A stretch of DNA of 47,940 bases, taken from the NCBI GenBank assembly GCA_944378225.1, contig CALWGE010000016.1, positions 1 to 47,940 on the forward strand. The letters are read 5' to 3'. The stretch comes from an uncultured Merdimonas sp. (lineage in GTDB: Bacteria; Bacillota; Clostridia; Lachnospirales; Lachnospiraceae). This document shows, piece after piece, positions 17,162-25,506 of this stretch. Numbering within the stretch: the first letter of the stretch is position 1; each line of letters opens with the position of its first letter. The position numbers and the translations under genes were made by a program. The notes below the pieces were generated by a model that was not told the origin of the DNA, ran no database searches, and worked only from the letters and a program-made list of their open reading frames with translations.

Positions 17162-17168
17162 TTCGACA
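17162..17168 (-). promoter_or_regulatory. candidate 0A box upstream of spo0A
   Basis: The minus strand reads TGTCGAA, the exact Spo0A-binding consensus, about 45 bp upstream of the spo0A -35 box and 8 bp past the spoIVB stop codon. Spo0A binds near its own promoter in Bacillus, so positive or negative self-control is plausible. A 7-bp match can also occur by chance. Confidence 0.4.
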
Positions 17169-17175
17169 TTTATTT

Positions 17176-18399
17176 CTATATTTCAACGTGCTCAAGCATA
17201 TTTTCAATGAAAATTCCGAATCCTTTTGCAGAATCCTGTACAAATACGTGTGTTACGGCGCCGACAATTTTCCCGTTCTGAATAATAGGGCTGCCGCTCA
17301 TTCCCTGAACAATTCCGCCTGTCAGTGAAAGGAGTTCCGGATCTGTCACCTCCAGAATGATTCCTTTGTTTACGTCCTCTTCATTTCGATGAACTTCCAC
17401 AATTTCCGCACGGTAATCCTTCACTTCCCCGCTGACTGAACTGCGAATCCAGGCTTCTCCTGTTGTAACTTCCTGTTTGTATCCCACTTCCAGCGGCGAT
17501 GCATCTACTTTCTGCATCAGATGTTCATTGACACTTCCAAAAATTCCTGCTTCTGTATTTTCTGAAATGATTCCGCATTCATAACTTTCCCGATAGCGAA
17601 TCATACCGGACAGTTCCCCCGGCGTTCCTTCTTTACCCTTGTGTATATTTACAATCGTGGTATCATAAAGCTTTCCTTCCGAAGGCTCCAGAAGAATTCC
17701 GGTATCTACATCATTAATCCCATGTCCCAGCGCTCCAAAATCCCCGCTTTCCGTCACAAAAGTCAGGGTTCCGATCCCCTGCGTATTATCGCGTACCCAG
17801 ATGCCAAGCTTATATCCCCCTTCCTTCGCAGGAACCGCATCCAGTCTGACCTGTATCATTTCCCCGTCACGGTCCAGATCCAGAACCACCTGCTCTCCAC
17901 CGCAATTATTTATGGCCTCAATCAATTCTTCTTTTTCGGAAATTTCCTTTCCGTTTACAGCCCGGATATAGTCTCCTCCCTGTACAATCCGAAGAGCCGG
18001 TTCGTAGTTCAGGCCATCTGCTCCTGTCACTGTCCCTGTCCCGACAATCAGAATTCCTTTTGTTTCCAGATAGATGCCGATTGGCGTTCCTCCGGGAATC
18101 ACACTGACCGGTTCCCGCAGTTCCACCTTGGTTTCTTTCATGGGAAATATTCCCAGATATTTATAGGAAATCGTGTATCCTTCACTGGAAAATGCATTTG
18201 CCGAGGCCTCTGTCAAATCCTCCTGGATTTCCTCTGACACCAGAGGGCTTACTCTGTCCGGCATCGGCTCTCCTTCTGTCTGAATATAAGCATCCGGAAT
18301 ACGTTCCCGAATCTGAATAAAATTCAGAATTCCAAGCCCTGCCAGACAGAGCGCCAGCACTCCGGATAAAAGAAGGCGGTATTTCTTTCTGATATCCAT
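17176..18399 (-). CDS. spoIVB: SpoIVB peptidase (S55), forespore-to-mother-cell signalling
   Basis: A secreted serine peptidase of family S55, 407 residues. It is made in the forespore and cleaves SpoIVFA so that SpoIVFB can activate sigma-K. An N-terminal membrane/signal segment is at about 9-26, a PDZ domain at about 105-195 (IVQGGDYIRAVNGKEI), and the catalytic domain carries His in GALGHGINDVDTG and Ser in GGIVQGMSGSPIIQNGK. The start ATG has GAGG about 10 nt upstream. It lies directly before spo0A, as in most spore formers. A sigma-G-like promoter precedes it. Confidence 0.96.
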   Translation of the reverse strand: MDIRKKYRLLLSGVLALCLAGLGILNFIQIRERIPDAYIQTEGEPMPDRVSPLVSEEIQEDLTEASANAFSSEGYTISYKYLGIFPMKETKVELREPVSVIPGGTPIGIYLETKGILIVGTGTVTGADGLNYEPALRIVQGGDYIRAVNGKEISEKEELIEAINNCGGEQVVLDLDRDGEMIQVRLDAVPAKEGGYKLGIWVRDNTQGIGTLTFVTESGDFGALGHGINDVDTGILLEPSEGKLYDTTIVNIHKGKEGTPGELSGMIRYRESYECGIISENTEAGIFGSVNEHLMQKVDASPLEVGYKQEVTTGEAWIRSSVSGEVKDYRAEIVEVHRNEEDVNKGIILEVTDPELLSLTGGIVQGMSGSPIIQNGKIVGAVTHVFVQDSAKGFGIFIENMLEHVEI

Positions 18400-18465
18400 A
18401 TGTTCACATCCTCTGCAACCGAAATAGTCCTTTCTGAGTCACTGTATTCTGGTCTGTTCGTGATC

Positions 18466-18500
18466 AAAAAGGAGGATGCAGCAAACATGTCTGCACCCTC
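18466..18500 (-). terminator. intrinsic terminator of recN
   Basis: A 10-bp stem (18491-18500 pairing with 18472-18481, one G-U pair) with a 9-nt loop is followed on the minus strand by TTTTT. It ends the argR-recN transcription unit just before spoIVB. Confidence 0.7.
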
Positions 18501-18503
18501 TTC

Positions 18504-18533
18504 TAGTATGTGATATATGGACATATGTACTCT
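18504..18533 (-). promoter_or_regulatory. candidate sigma-G promoter of spoIVB
   Basis: The minus strand contains CATACTA (18504-18510), an exact match to the sigma-G -10 consensus, and AGAGTA (18528-18533; 4 of 6 to TGAATA) 17 bp upstream. spoIVB belongs to the sigma-G (and weakly sigma-F) regulon in Bacillus. The predicted start near 18497 lies at the beginning of the recN terminator stem. Confidence 0.55.
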
Positions 18534-18544
18534 GGCACATTTTG

Positions 18545-20233
18545 TCACCGGCCATTTTTCCTGTTTTTAGCCAGTTCACGCATTTCCTGCGCATTTTTCA
18601 GAACAGCATCTGTAATTTCAGCTCCGCCAAGAATTCTTGCAAGCTCCTCCTCGCTCTCTGTTTCGTTCAGTCGACGTATCTGTGTACGTGTTTCTCCCTG
18701 AACTACTGTCTTTTCTATTCTGTAATGGCTGTCTGCCATAGCTGCAATCTGTGCCAGATGCGTAATGCAGATCACCTGACGTGTCCGGCCTATCAGCATC
18801 ATTTTCTCAGAAACCTTCTGGGCTGTCCGTCCGCTGATTCCCACGTCAATTTCGTCAAAAATCACAGCATCAATCTCATCTCTGTCTGCCAGTACAGTTT
18901 TTATAGCCAGCATGATACGGGATAACTCGCCTCCGGAAGCTACCTTCATAAGAGGCCGCAGCGGCTCTCCCGGGTTGGTGGAAATCAGGAATTCCACACT
19001 ATCCTGACCCTGAGCAGTAAATTCGGTCAGTTCCTCAAACTGCATTTCAAATTCCACATTCAGGAAATTCAAATCCAGCAGATGTTCCCGGATTTTTCCG
19101 CACAGTTTCTCTGCATGCCGTTTCCGGATTTCTCTGGCTGTACGGCAAAGCACCTGAAGCTCCTGTTCTGCCTGCTTGAGCCTGTTCTCCAAATCCTGGA
19201 GGTGCCGGTCATAATCCATGAGAACCTCCAGACGTTCTGCCTGCTTCTGCTGGTAAGCCATAATTTCGTGAATTGTATGGCCATATCGGGATTTCAGGTA
19301 ATTTAGCTGATTCAGGCGTTCTTCCGCCTGAATAAATTCCCCTTCATCAAATTCCAGAGAAGACAGATAATCTGACATTTCCCGGTTAAAATCATTGAGA
19401 AGACCATCTATGTCCGAAAGCTGTCCGGCCAGAACCGACAGTCCCTCTTCATCAAAGGAAAGAACTCCCTGAAGTTCCCTGACAGCACGTCCAATGGCAG
19501 CTCCTGCCCCCGAGCCTTCTTCGTATCCGGTCAGAGAATAGGCGCTTCCTGCAGCCTCCAGCAGTTTTCTTGCATTAGTCATGCGACGATATCGTCGTTC
19601 CAGAGCTTCGTCTTCCCCTTCTGTAAGCTCTGCCTTTTCTATTTCATCTGTCTCAAACTCAAGAAGAGAGAGCTCACGCAGCCTGCTCTCCTCATCCATT
19701 TGCGCTTCCGCAAGCTGCTGTCTGAGTTTTTTCCATTTCAGATATGTCCGCGCAATTTCTTCTTTTACCGGTTCCAGTTCCTCTTTTGCAAATTCATCCA
19801 GAATTTCCAGATGCTTTTTCTTCTGAAGAAGAGACTGGTGTTCATGCTGTCCGTGGATATCTATAAGAAGCGCTGCCGCTTCTTTGAGCTGACTGACTGT
19901 CACCGTCTCTCCATTGATTTTATTTATGCTTCTTCCATCCAGAATTTTTCTGGAAATAATAACCTGCCCTTCTTCCGGCTCAATCCCCAGTTCCTGCAGC
20001 TTTTTCTTCTGCTTTTCTTGATTCACAAAAAAAACCAGTTCAGCCAGTCCGTACTCTGCACCCGGTCGCACCAGTTCTCTCGACACCTTGCCCCCAAGCG
20101 CCAGACTTACAGAACCAATCACAATAGATTTTCCCGCCCCGGTTTCTCCTGTCAGGATATTCAGTCCTTCTGTAAAATCAATCTCAGCCTCTCGAATCAG
20201 GGCCAGATTTTTCACATGCAGATGTGTTAACAT
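18545..20233 (-). CDS. recN: DNA repair protein RecN
   Basis: An SMC-like ATPase that gathers DNA ends during double-strand-break repair, 562 residues. Walker A is GETGAGKS (about 29-36), the ABC signature region is ASGGELSRIMLAIK, Walker B is VIFDEIDVGISG, and the H-loop is ITHLAQIAAMAD. The middle (about 160-370) is rich in coiled coil (many E/Q/L/R repeats). It follows argR after 9 bp, a linkage conserved across Firmicutes. A terminator ends the unit. Confidence 0.97.
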   Translation of the reverse strand: MLTHLHVKNLALIREAEIDFTEGLNILTGETGAGKSIVIGSVSLALGGKVSRELVRPGAEYGLAELVFFVNQEKQKKKLQELGIEPEEGQVIISRKILDGRSINKINGETVTVSQLKEAAALLIDIHGQHEHQSLLQKKKHLEILDEFAKEELEPVKEEIARTYLKWKKLRQQLAEAQMDEESRLRELSLLEFETDEIEKAELTEGEDEALERRYRRMTNARKLLEAAGSAYSLTGYEEGSGAGAAIGRAVRELQGVLSFDEEGLSVLAGQLSDIDGLLNDFNREMSDYLSSLEFDEGEFIQAEERLNQLNYLKSRYGHTIHEIMAYQQKQAERLEVLMDYDRHLQDLENRLKQAEQELQVLCRTAREIRKRHAEKLCGKIREHLLDLNFLNVEFEMQFEELTEFTAQGQDSVEFLISTNPGEPLRPLMKVASGGELSRIMLAIKTVLADRDEIDAVIFDEIDVGISGRTAQKVSEKMMLIGRTRQVICITHLAQIAAMADSHYRIEKTVVQGETRTQIRRLNETESEEELARILGGAEITDAVLKNAQEMRELAKNRKNGR

Positions 20234-20242
20234 ATCCTCTCC

Positions 20243-20704
20243 TTATGCTTTCCCGCCGCCATCTATCGCTCTGCGCAGCTTCTCCATCACCACAATGGCA
20301 TCATCAGCAGACCTCACTGCGCAGAATACTGTATCGTCTCCTGCAATGCAGCCCACAATTTCCTGCCAGTTCAAAGCATCCAGTGCTGCTGCTGCTGCCA
20401 TGGCCATTCCGGCCACAGTCTTTACAACAAGAATATTCTGTGCCATATCCATGGACAGAAAGCTTTCTCTGAGAATTCCGATATATTTATCCCCCAGCTG
20501 ACTGCCAGGTCCGGGAACAATCACATAACGCTGCCGGCCTTCCACAGCCATCTTCGTGAGTTTCAGTTCCCGGATATCTCTGGATACCGTTGCCTGCGTT
20601 ACGCGAAAGCCCGCCTCATTCAGTCTGCTGGCCAGTTCTTCCTGTGTCTCTATGGCATACTGATTAATCAGCTCAATGATTTTTGCATGCCTTTCAAGCT
20701 TCAT
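20243..20704 (-). CDS. argR: arginine repressor ArgR/AhrC
   Basis: An arginine-responsive transcription regulator, 153 residues. The N-terminal winged helix (1-70) has IIELINQYAIETQEELASRLNEAGFRVTQATVSRDIRELKL. The C-terminal oligomerisation and arginine-binding domain (80-150) has the conserved WQEIVGCIAGDDTVFCAVRS. It acts as a hexamer. In Clostridia it commonly sits between nadK and recN, as here. No ARG box was recognised nearby. Confidence 0.96.
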   Translation of the reverse strand: MKLERHAKIIELINQYAIETQEELASRLNEAGFRVTQATVSRDIRELKLTKMAVEGRQRYVIVPGPGSQLGDKYIGILRESFLSMDMAQNILVVKTVAGMAMAAAAALDALNWQEIVGCIAGDDTVFCAVRSADDAIVVMEKLRRAIDGGGKA

Positions 20705-20769
20705 ACTTTATGTCCTCCTGCCTGTTTTTCTGCGCCGTCCGTCAATGATTCGGGCGGCTGTATTTTTCG

Positions 20770-21642
20770 TTAATTCGCCCGCATCTTGTTGCGCAGAACC
20801 TCCAGAAAGCTGATTCTGCTGATTTTCAGAATACTGACCGTCTTTTCTGATCTCTGAATATCCACATAATCTCCTGTCTTCACAGGAACCAACACGTCTC
20901 CGTCAAAAGTAACAAATGCCTGCTCCTTCCCACTCCTTCGTCCGGAACCGATATGCACCGTTACCCTGTCTCCTCCGGACAGTACAATACTTCTGGCCGT
21001 CAGCGTATGGGGGCAGACCGGCGTCATCACGATCATGGATGCCATGGGAGAGACGATCGGACCTCCTGCAGACAGACTGTAACCCGTAGAACCCGTAGGT
21101 GTAGATACAATAATACCATCTGCTGAATAACGGTTGAGAAATTCTCCGTTTACGCTGATTTCATAATCAATGATGCGCAGTGCCCCGGCACGGTTCACAA
21201 CAATATCGTTAAGTGCAATATTTCTGACCGGCTCTCCATCTTCCCGATATACCCTACCCTCCAGAAGCATCCGAGGCTCTATCGTGTAATTGTCCAGAAG
21301 CAGACTGTCCATGGCTTCCGGAATACCCGACTTCTCAATCTCCGCAAGAAATCCCAGTGTACCCAGATTTATACCCAGAAGAGGTATCTTCCTGTCCACT
21401 GTATCACGGGCCGCCTGAATCATAGTACCGTCGCCGCCCAGTACCAGAATGCATTCTGTTCCTTCCGGGATCCAGGATTCGTCTGTATATTTAAACCGAC
21501 CACCGCCAGGCAGCTCTCCCTTTCCCTGATATTCCCGCACAATACATTCACATCCGCGGGCTTTCAGGTAATCATGAATCTCTCTGGTAGTTTTCAGTCC
21601 TTCGTCTTTTTCACTGTTTGTAATAATATAAAATCGGTTCAT
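20770..21642 (-). CDS. nadK: NAD kinase
   Basis: Phosphorylates NAD+ to NADP+, 290 residues. The family motifs are GGDGTM (about 70-75), the diagnostic NE/D-type segment LNDIVVNRAG, and the Gly-rich region SADGIIVSTPTGSTGYSLSAGGPIVSP. It lies between tlyA and argR with gaps of 38 and 65 bp, in the usual order. The start ATG at 21642 gives a normal N terminus. Confidence 0.96.
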   Translation of the reverse strand: MNRFYIITNSEKDEGLKTTREIHDYLKARGCECIVREYQGKGELPGGGRFKYTDESWIPEGTECILVLGGDGTMIQAARDTVDRKIPLLGINLGTLGFLAEIEKSGIPEAMDSLLLDNYTIEPRMLLEGRVYREDGEPVRNIALNDIVVNRAGALRIIDYEISVNGEFLNRYSADGIIVSTPTGSTGYSLSAGGPIVSPMASMIVMTPVCPHTLTARSIVLSGGDRVTVHIGSGRRSGKEQAFVTFDGDVLVPVKTGDYVDIQRSEKTVSILKISRISFLEVLRNKMRAN

Positions 21643-21680
21643 TCTTGTGTTCCTCTGCTGTCTGAAGGCACATATTTATT

Positions 21681-22520
21681 TTAATCCAGCGTCTGATGGG
21701 CATCCTCAACAATCTGATCCGGATTCAAACCGTCAGGAAGCTGTGCCTGCACTTGCTCCCAGGAGGGTATTTCTTCCATTTCCGGCCTTGCTGTCTTTTG
21801 AAGCCATGCCAGATATTCAATATTTCCTTCCGGGCCTTTGATGGGAGAAAACTCCAGCGCAAGAATATCAAAACCTATAGCCCAGGCAAAACTCAGCACC
21901 TGCCGGATGACTTCAAGATGGGTGCTCTTTTCACGAACCACACCTTTTTTCCCGACTTTATCCCGTCCTGCTTCAAACTGCGGCTTAATAAGAGCCACAA
22001 CCTGACCATCAGGAGACAGCAGTTCTTTCACCGGGCGCAATACCTTTGTCAGAGAAATAAAGGCCACATCGATGGACGCGAACTCCGGAGCTTCATCAAT
22101 ATGCTCCGGCAGCAGGTAACGGATGTTGGTCTTTTCCATACAGACTACCCGCGGATCGCTTCGAAGCTTCCAGTCCAGCTGATTTGTCCCTACGTCTACA
22201 GCATATACTTTGACCGCCCCATTCTGCAGCATGCAGTCGGTAAAACCGCCTGTAGAAGATCCCACGTCCATACAGGTTTTTCCTTCCAGCTGCAAATCAA
22301 AATGCGCCACTGCTTTTTCCAGCTTTAAGCCGCCCCTGCTTACATATTTCAGTTTTTGTCCGTGGATCTCAATAGGCGCTGCCTCATCAAACATAGAACC
22401 GGCCTTATCCTCTCTCTGACCTTTTACAAAAACCTTTCCTTCCATAATTATGGCCTTGGCCTTTTCCCGGGATTCTGCCATTCCCCGGTTTACAAGCAGC
22501 ACATCGAGCCTCACCTTCAT
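21681..22520 (-). CDS. tlyA: TlyA-family 2'-O-methyltransferase (S4 + FtsJ domains)
   Basis: A 279-residue protein with an N-terminal S4 RNA-binding domain (about 3-62, RLDVLLVNRGMAESREKAKAIIMEGKVFVKG) and a FtsJ-like methyltransferase domain with CMDVGSSTGGFTDCMLQNGA as the SAM site. Relatives methylate 16S and 23S rRNA 2'-hydroxyls (the capreomycin-sensitivity sites). Some were described as haemolysins; rRNA methylation is the better-supported role. It follows dxs by 12 bp, so the two are co-transcribed. Confidence 0.93.
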   Translation of the reverse strand: MKVRLDVLLVNRGMAESREKAKAIIMEGKVFVKGQREDKAGSMFDEAAPIEIHGQKLKYVSRGGLKLEKAVAHFDLQLEGKTCMDVGSSTGGFTDCMLQNGAVKVYAVDVGTNQLDWKLRSDPRVVCMEKTNIRYLLPEHIDEAPEFASIDVAFISLTKVLRPVKELLSPDGQVVALIKPQFEAGRDKVGKKGVVREKSTHLEVIRQVLSFAWAIGFDILALEFSPIKGPEGNIEYLAWLQKTARPEMEEIPSWEQVQAQLPDGLNPDQIVEDAHQTLD

Positions 22521-22532
22521 GTTGTATTCTCC

Positions 22533-24401
22533 TTATATATGACCGATATATTCCGTAATAATCCGTTTGGCAATCAGTTCCGGATCAAGACCCACTTCCC
22601 TGTACAGCAGATCTACGTTTCCATGCTCAATATATTCGTCCGGAAGCGCTACATTCAGCACCTGCATGGGAAGCTCTCTGTCAGACACATATTCCAGAAC
22701 ATGATCTCCAAATCCGCCGTTACGTACATTTTCCTCCATAGTAACCGCCAGACTGTGTGTTTTTGCCAGTTCTTCCACCAGTTCTTCATCCAGAGGTTTG
22801 ACAAAACGGACATTCACCAGGGTACAGCTGTATCCTGTATCTTTAAGAATGTTACGTACTTTTTCAGCCATCTTCACCATACTGCCCACTGCCAGAAGAG
22901 CAATCTGTCCTTCCTCATAAAGTACCTCACTGCGTCCATAGACTACCGGTGCACGGAACTCCTGCAGTCCGTCGTAGGCTTCTCCTCTGGGATAACGCAA
23001 AGCGATTGGACCGTCATAAGCGACTGCAAATTTCATCATATCTGAAAGCTCCCATTTATTCTTGGGCGCCATCACAGTCATATTGGGAATGCTGGAAAGA
23101 TAGGAAAGATCGAAAATTCCCTGGTGCGTCTCTCCGTCACTTCCAACCAGTCCGGCCCGGTCGACAGCAAAGATTACATGAAGATTCTGAATACACACAT
23201 CATGGAGTATCTGATCGTAAGCCCTTTGCAGGAATGACGAATAGACAGCTACCACCGGCTTGAGACCGCCGGCTGCAAGTCCTGCTGCAAATGTCACTGC
23301 GTGCTGCTCTGCAATTCCCACATCAAAAAAGCGATCCGGAAACATATTTTTAAACCGCTTCAGTCCGGTACCATCCGGCATGGCAGCCGTGATTGCCACA
23401 ACTTTTTCGTCCCGATCACCCAGCTTACGCATTACTGTGGAAAAAATATCCGTGTAATTCGCTTTTGCACGTTTGTGTCTGGGCAGTCCCGTTTCAATCT
23501 CAAAAGGCTCTGCTCCATGAAACCGGGAAGGATGACGCTCCGCCGGCGCATACCCTTTTCCTTTTTTGGTACAGACATGAAGCAGAACTGCATGACGGAT
23601 CCTGCGTGCATCATTAAAAGCACGTATCAACTGCTCCGTATTATGTCCGTCTACCGGTCCCAGATAGGTAATACCCATATTCTCAAAAAACATTCCGGGA
23701 ATCACCAGCTGCTTCAAGCCACTCTTCGTCTTTTTGAGCTGACGGATAATTCCCTCTCCGTAGACAGGAATCTTTTCCAGCGTATTCTGCAGACCCTCTT
23801 TAAAATTATTATAACCTTCCGCAGAGCGCAGTCCATTCAGGTACTGGGACAGTCCTCCCACATTCTCCGCAATGGACATCTGATTGTCATTGAGAACAAT
23901 GATAAAATTGCTCTTCAGTCTGGAAGCATTATTCAGAGCTTCAAATGCCATTCCTCCGGTCAGAGCGCCGTCTCCAATTACAGAGATAACATTATAATTT
24001 CCACCCGTCAGTTCTCTGGCTTCTACCAGTCCAATGCCGGCTGAAATGGACGTAGAGCTGTGACCTGTATCAAAGCAGTCGCAGTCGCTTTCCTTACGTT
24101 TCGGGAATCCGCTCATGCCTCCATACTTGCGCAGTTCGTCAAATCCGGCCCTTCTTCCTGTCAGAAGTTTATGGGTATAGGACTGATGACCTACATCCCA
24201 AATCACTTTATCCTGCGGAAAATCAAAAGCCAGATGCATGGCCATCGTCAGCTCCACTACACCCAGATTTGAGGCCAGATGACCGCCTGACACACTGATC
24301 TTTTCAATCAGGAAATCCCGAATTTCCTGTGCAAGCGGCTCCCATTCACTTTTATCCAGCTTTTTGATATCATTCACCTGATTGATCTGCTCCAGATACA
24401 T
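22533..24401 (-). CDS. dxs: 1-deoxy-D-xylulose-5-phosphate synthase
   Basis: First enzyme of the non-mevalonate isoprenoid pathway: joins pyruvate and glyceraldehyde 3-phosphate with thiamine diphosphate, 622 residues. The thiamine diphosphate motif is GDGALTGGMAFEALNNA (about 143-159). The transketolase-like central and C-terminal domains have RAGLVGSDGETHQG and RYPRGEAYDG. It is 15 bp after ispA, which makes sense because both act in isoprenoid synthesis, and 12 bp before tlyA. Confidence 0.97.
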   Translation of the reverse strand: MYLEQINQVNDIKKLDKSEWEPLAQEIRDFLIEKISVSGGHLASNLGVVELTMAMHLAFDFPQDKVIWDVGHQSYTHKLLTGRRAGFDELRKYGGMSGFPKRKESDCDCFDTGHSSTSISAGIGLVEARELTGGNYNVISVIGDGALTGGMAFEALNNASRLKSNFIIVLNDNQMSIAENVGGLSQYLNGLRSAEGYNNFKEGLQNTLEKIPVYGEGIIRQLKKTKSGLKQLVIPGMFFENMGITYLGPVDGHNTEQLIRAFNDARRIRHAVLLHVCTKKGKGYAPAERHPSRFHGAEPFEIETGLPRHKRAKANYTDIFSTVMRKLGDRDEKVVAITAAMPDGTGLKRFKNMFPDRFFDVGIAEQHAVTFAAGLAAGGLKPVVAVYSSFLQRAYDQILHDVCIQNLHVIFAVDRAGLVGSDGETHQGIFDLSYLSSIPNMTVMAPKNKWELSDMMKFAVAYDGPIALRYPRGEAYDGLQEFRAPVVYGRSEVLYEEGQIALLAVGSMVKMAEKVRNILKDTGYSCTLVNVRFVKPLDEELVEELAKTHSLAVTMEENVRNGGFGDHVLEYVSDRELPMQVLNVALPDEYIEHGNVDLLYREVGLDPELIAKRIITEYIGHI

Positions 24402-24416
24402 GGCTTCACCCCTGTT

Positions 24417-25301
24417 CTATTTTTCTCTCGTAATCAACATCCGAATCAGTTCTTCCAGAAATTCATTTCTGTATTTCAGAGAACGCAGTGTTTCCAGAGC
24501 ATTCTCTGAAATTTTTTCCACATCCTCTTTCGCCTTTTCCAGTCCCTCCAGAGTCACATAAGTGGTCTTATTATTCTTATCATCGCTGTGAATCGGCTTG
24601 CCAAGCACCTCCAGAGTGCTGGTCACATCCAGAATGTCATCCTGAATCTGGAAAGCCAGTCCCACATCGCCGGCCACTCTTTCCACAGCAGCCACCTCTT
24701 CATCTGAAGCGCCTGCCAGAACAGCTCCAATCATCATGGAAGATTCGATAAGAGCGCTTGTCTTGAGCCTGTAGATAAAGTTCAGCTTATCTCTCGAAAG
24801 AGGCTGTCCCTCAGACTCCACATCCACTACCTGACCGCCAATCATTCCGTATATTCCGGCTTTCCGGGACAGGATCTGAAGCGCTCTGGCAGTCCGCGGG
24901 CTTACTTCTATAGTAAAAACTTCCGCTGCAGTCTCAAAGGCCAGATTCAAAAGGCCATCGCCGGCCAGAATTCCCATAGCCTCTCCATAAACTGCATGGG
25001 TGGTCTTCTTTCCGCGTCGATACTCATCATTATCCATAGCAGGAAGATCATCATGAACCAGAGAATATGTATGGATCATTTCAATCGCTGCCATAAAAGG
25101 ATGCACCAGTTCTCCTTCCCCGCCGAACATGCGGTAGGTCTCCTGCATCAGCATGGGACGGAGCCTTTTCCCTCCGGCCATAACGCTGTAATTCATTGCT
25201 TCCAGTACTGTCTTCTGAAATCCTGTCTCCTCCGGAAGGTATTCTTTAATAATCTCTTCGATTTCTCCGGTTTTTTTTCTGAGTTCTTCCTTAAAACTCA
25301 T
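24417..25301 (-). CDS. ispA: polyprenyl (farnesyl/geranyl) diphosphate synthase
   Basis: A trans-isoprenyl diphosphate synthase of 294 residues that condenses isopentenyl and dimethylallyl diphosphate into short prenyl chains. Both Asp-rich motifs are present: DDLPAMDND (first, about 85-93) and DDILD (second, about 222-226). The ATG at 25301 is preferred over the TTG one codon earlier because GGGAGGGAG is well placed for it. It overlaps the xseB end by 11 bp, so the genes are coupled. Confidence 0.95.
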   Translation of the reverse strand: MSFKEELRKKTGEIEEIIKEYLPEETGFQKTVLEAMNYSVMAGGKRLRPMLMQETYRMFGGEGELVHPFMAAIEMIHTYSLVHDDLPAMDNDEYRRGKKTTHAVYGEAMGILAGDGLLNLAFETAAEVFTIEVSPRTARALQILSRKAGIYGMIGGQVVDVESEGQPLSRDKLNFIYRLKTSALIESSMMIGAVLAGASDEEVAAVERVAGDVGLAFQIQDDILDVTSTLEVLGKPIHSDDKNNKTTYVTLEGLEKAKEDVEKISENALETLRSLKYRNEFLEELIRMLITREK

Positions 25302-25503
25302 CAAGTTCTCCCTCCCCGTTCATCACCAGCATTTTTTTCTCTACTTTGTCCAGTTTGCTGCTGCAGTATTTTAAAAGTTTTGTTCCCTCTGTATATATTT
25401 CAAAAGATTCCTCCAGAGACACATTCTTATCAGCCAGTTTCTGAATCATCTCCTCCAGCTGTGCAAAAGCTTCCTCCAGTGTCTTCTCTTTCTTCCCTGC
25501 CAT
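25291..25503 (-). CDS. xseB: exodeoxyribonuclease VII small subunit
   Basis: A 70-residue helical protein that binds the large subunit XseA; the complex degrades single-stranded DNA to short oligonucleotides. The typical pattern FAQLEEMIQKLADKNVSLEESFEIYTEG is present. The start is 3 nt after the xseA stop, and the end overlaps ispA. Confidence 0.95.
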   Translation of the reverse strand: MAGKKEKTLEEAFAQLEEMIQKLADKNVSLEESFEIYTEGTKLLKYCSSKLDKVEKKMLVMNGEGELDEF

Positions 25504-25506
25504 CGT

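Noticed and set aside
16360-17328. Plus-strand open frame of 322 codons
   Set aside because: It covers the complement of spo0A and its promoter; the composition is typical of an antisense shadow.
18324-18548. Small minus-strand ORF between recN and spoIVB
   Set aside because: It runs through the sigma-G-like promoter, the recN terminator and the start of spoIVB in another frame and has no good ribosome site.
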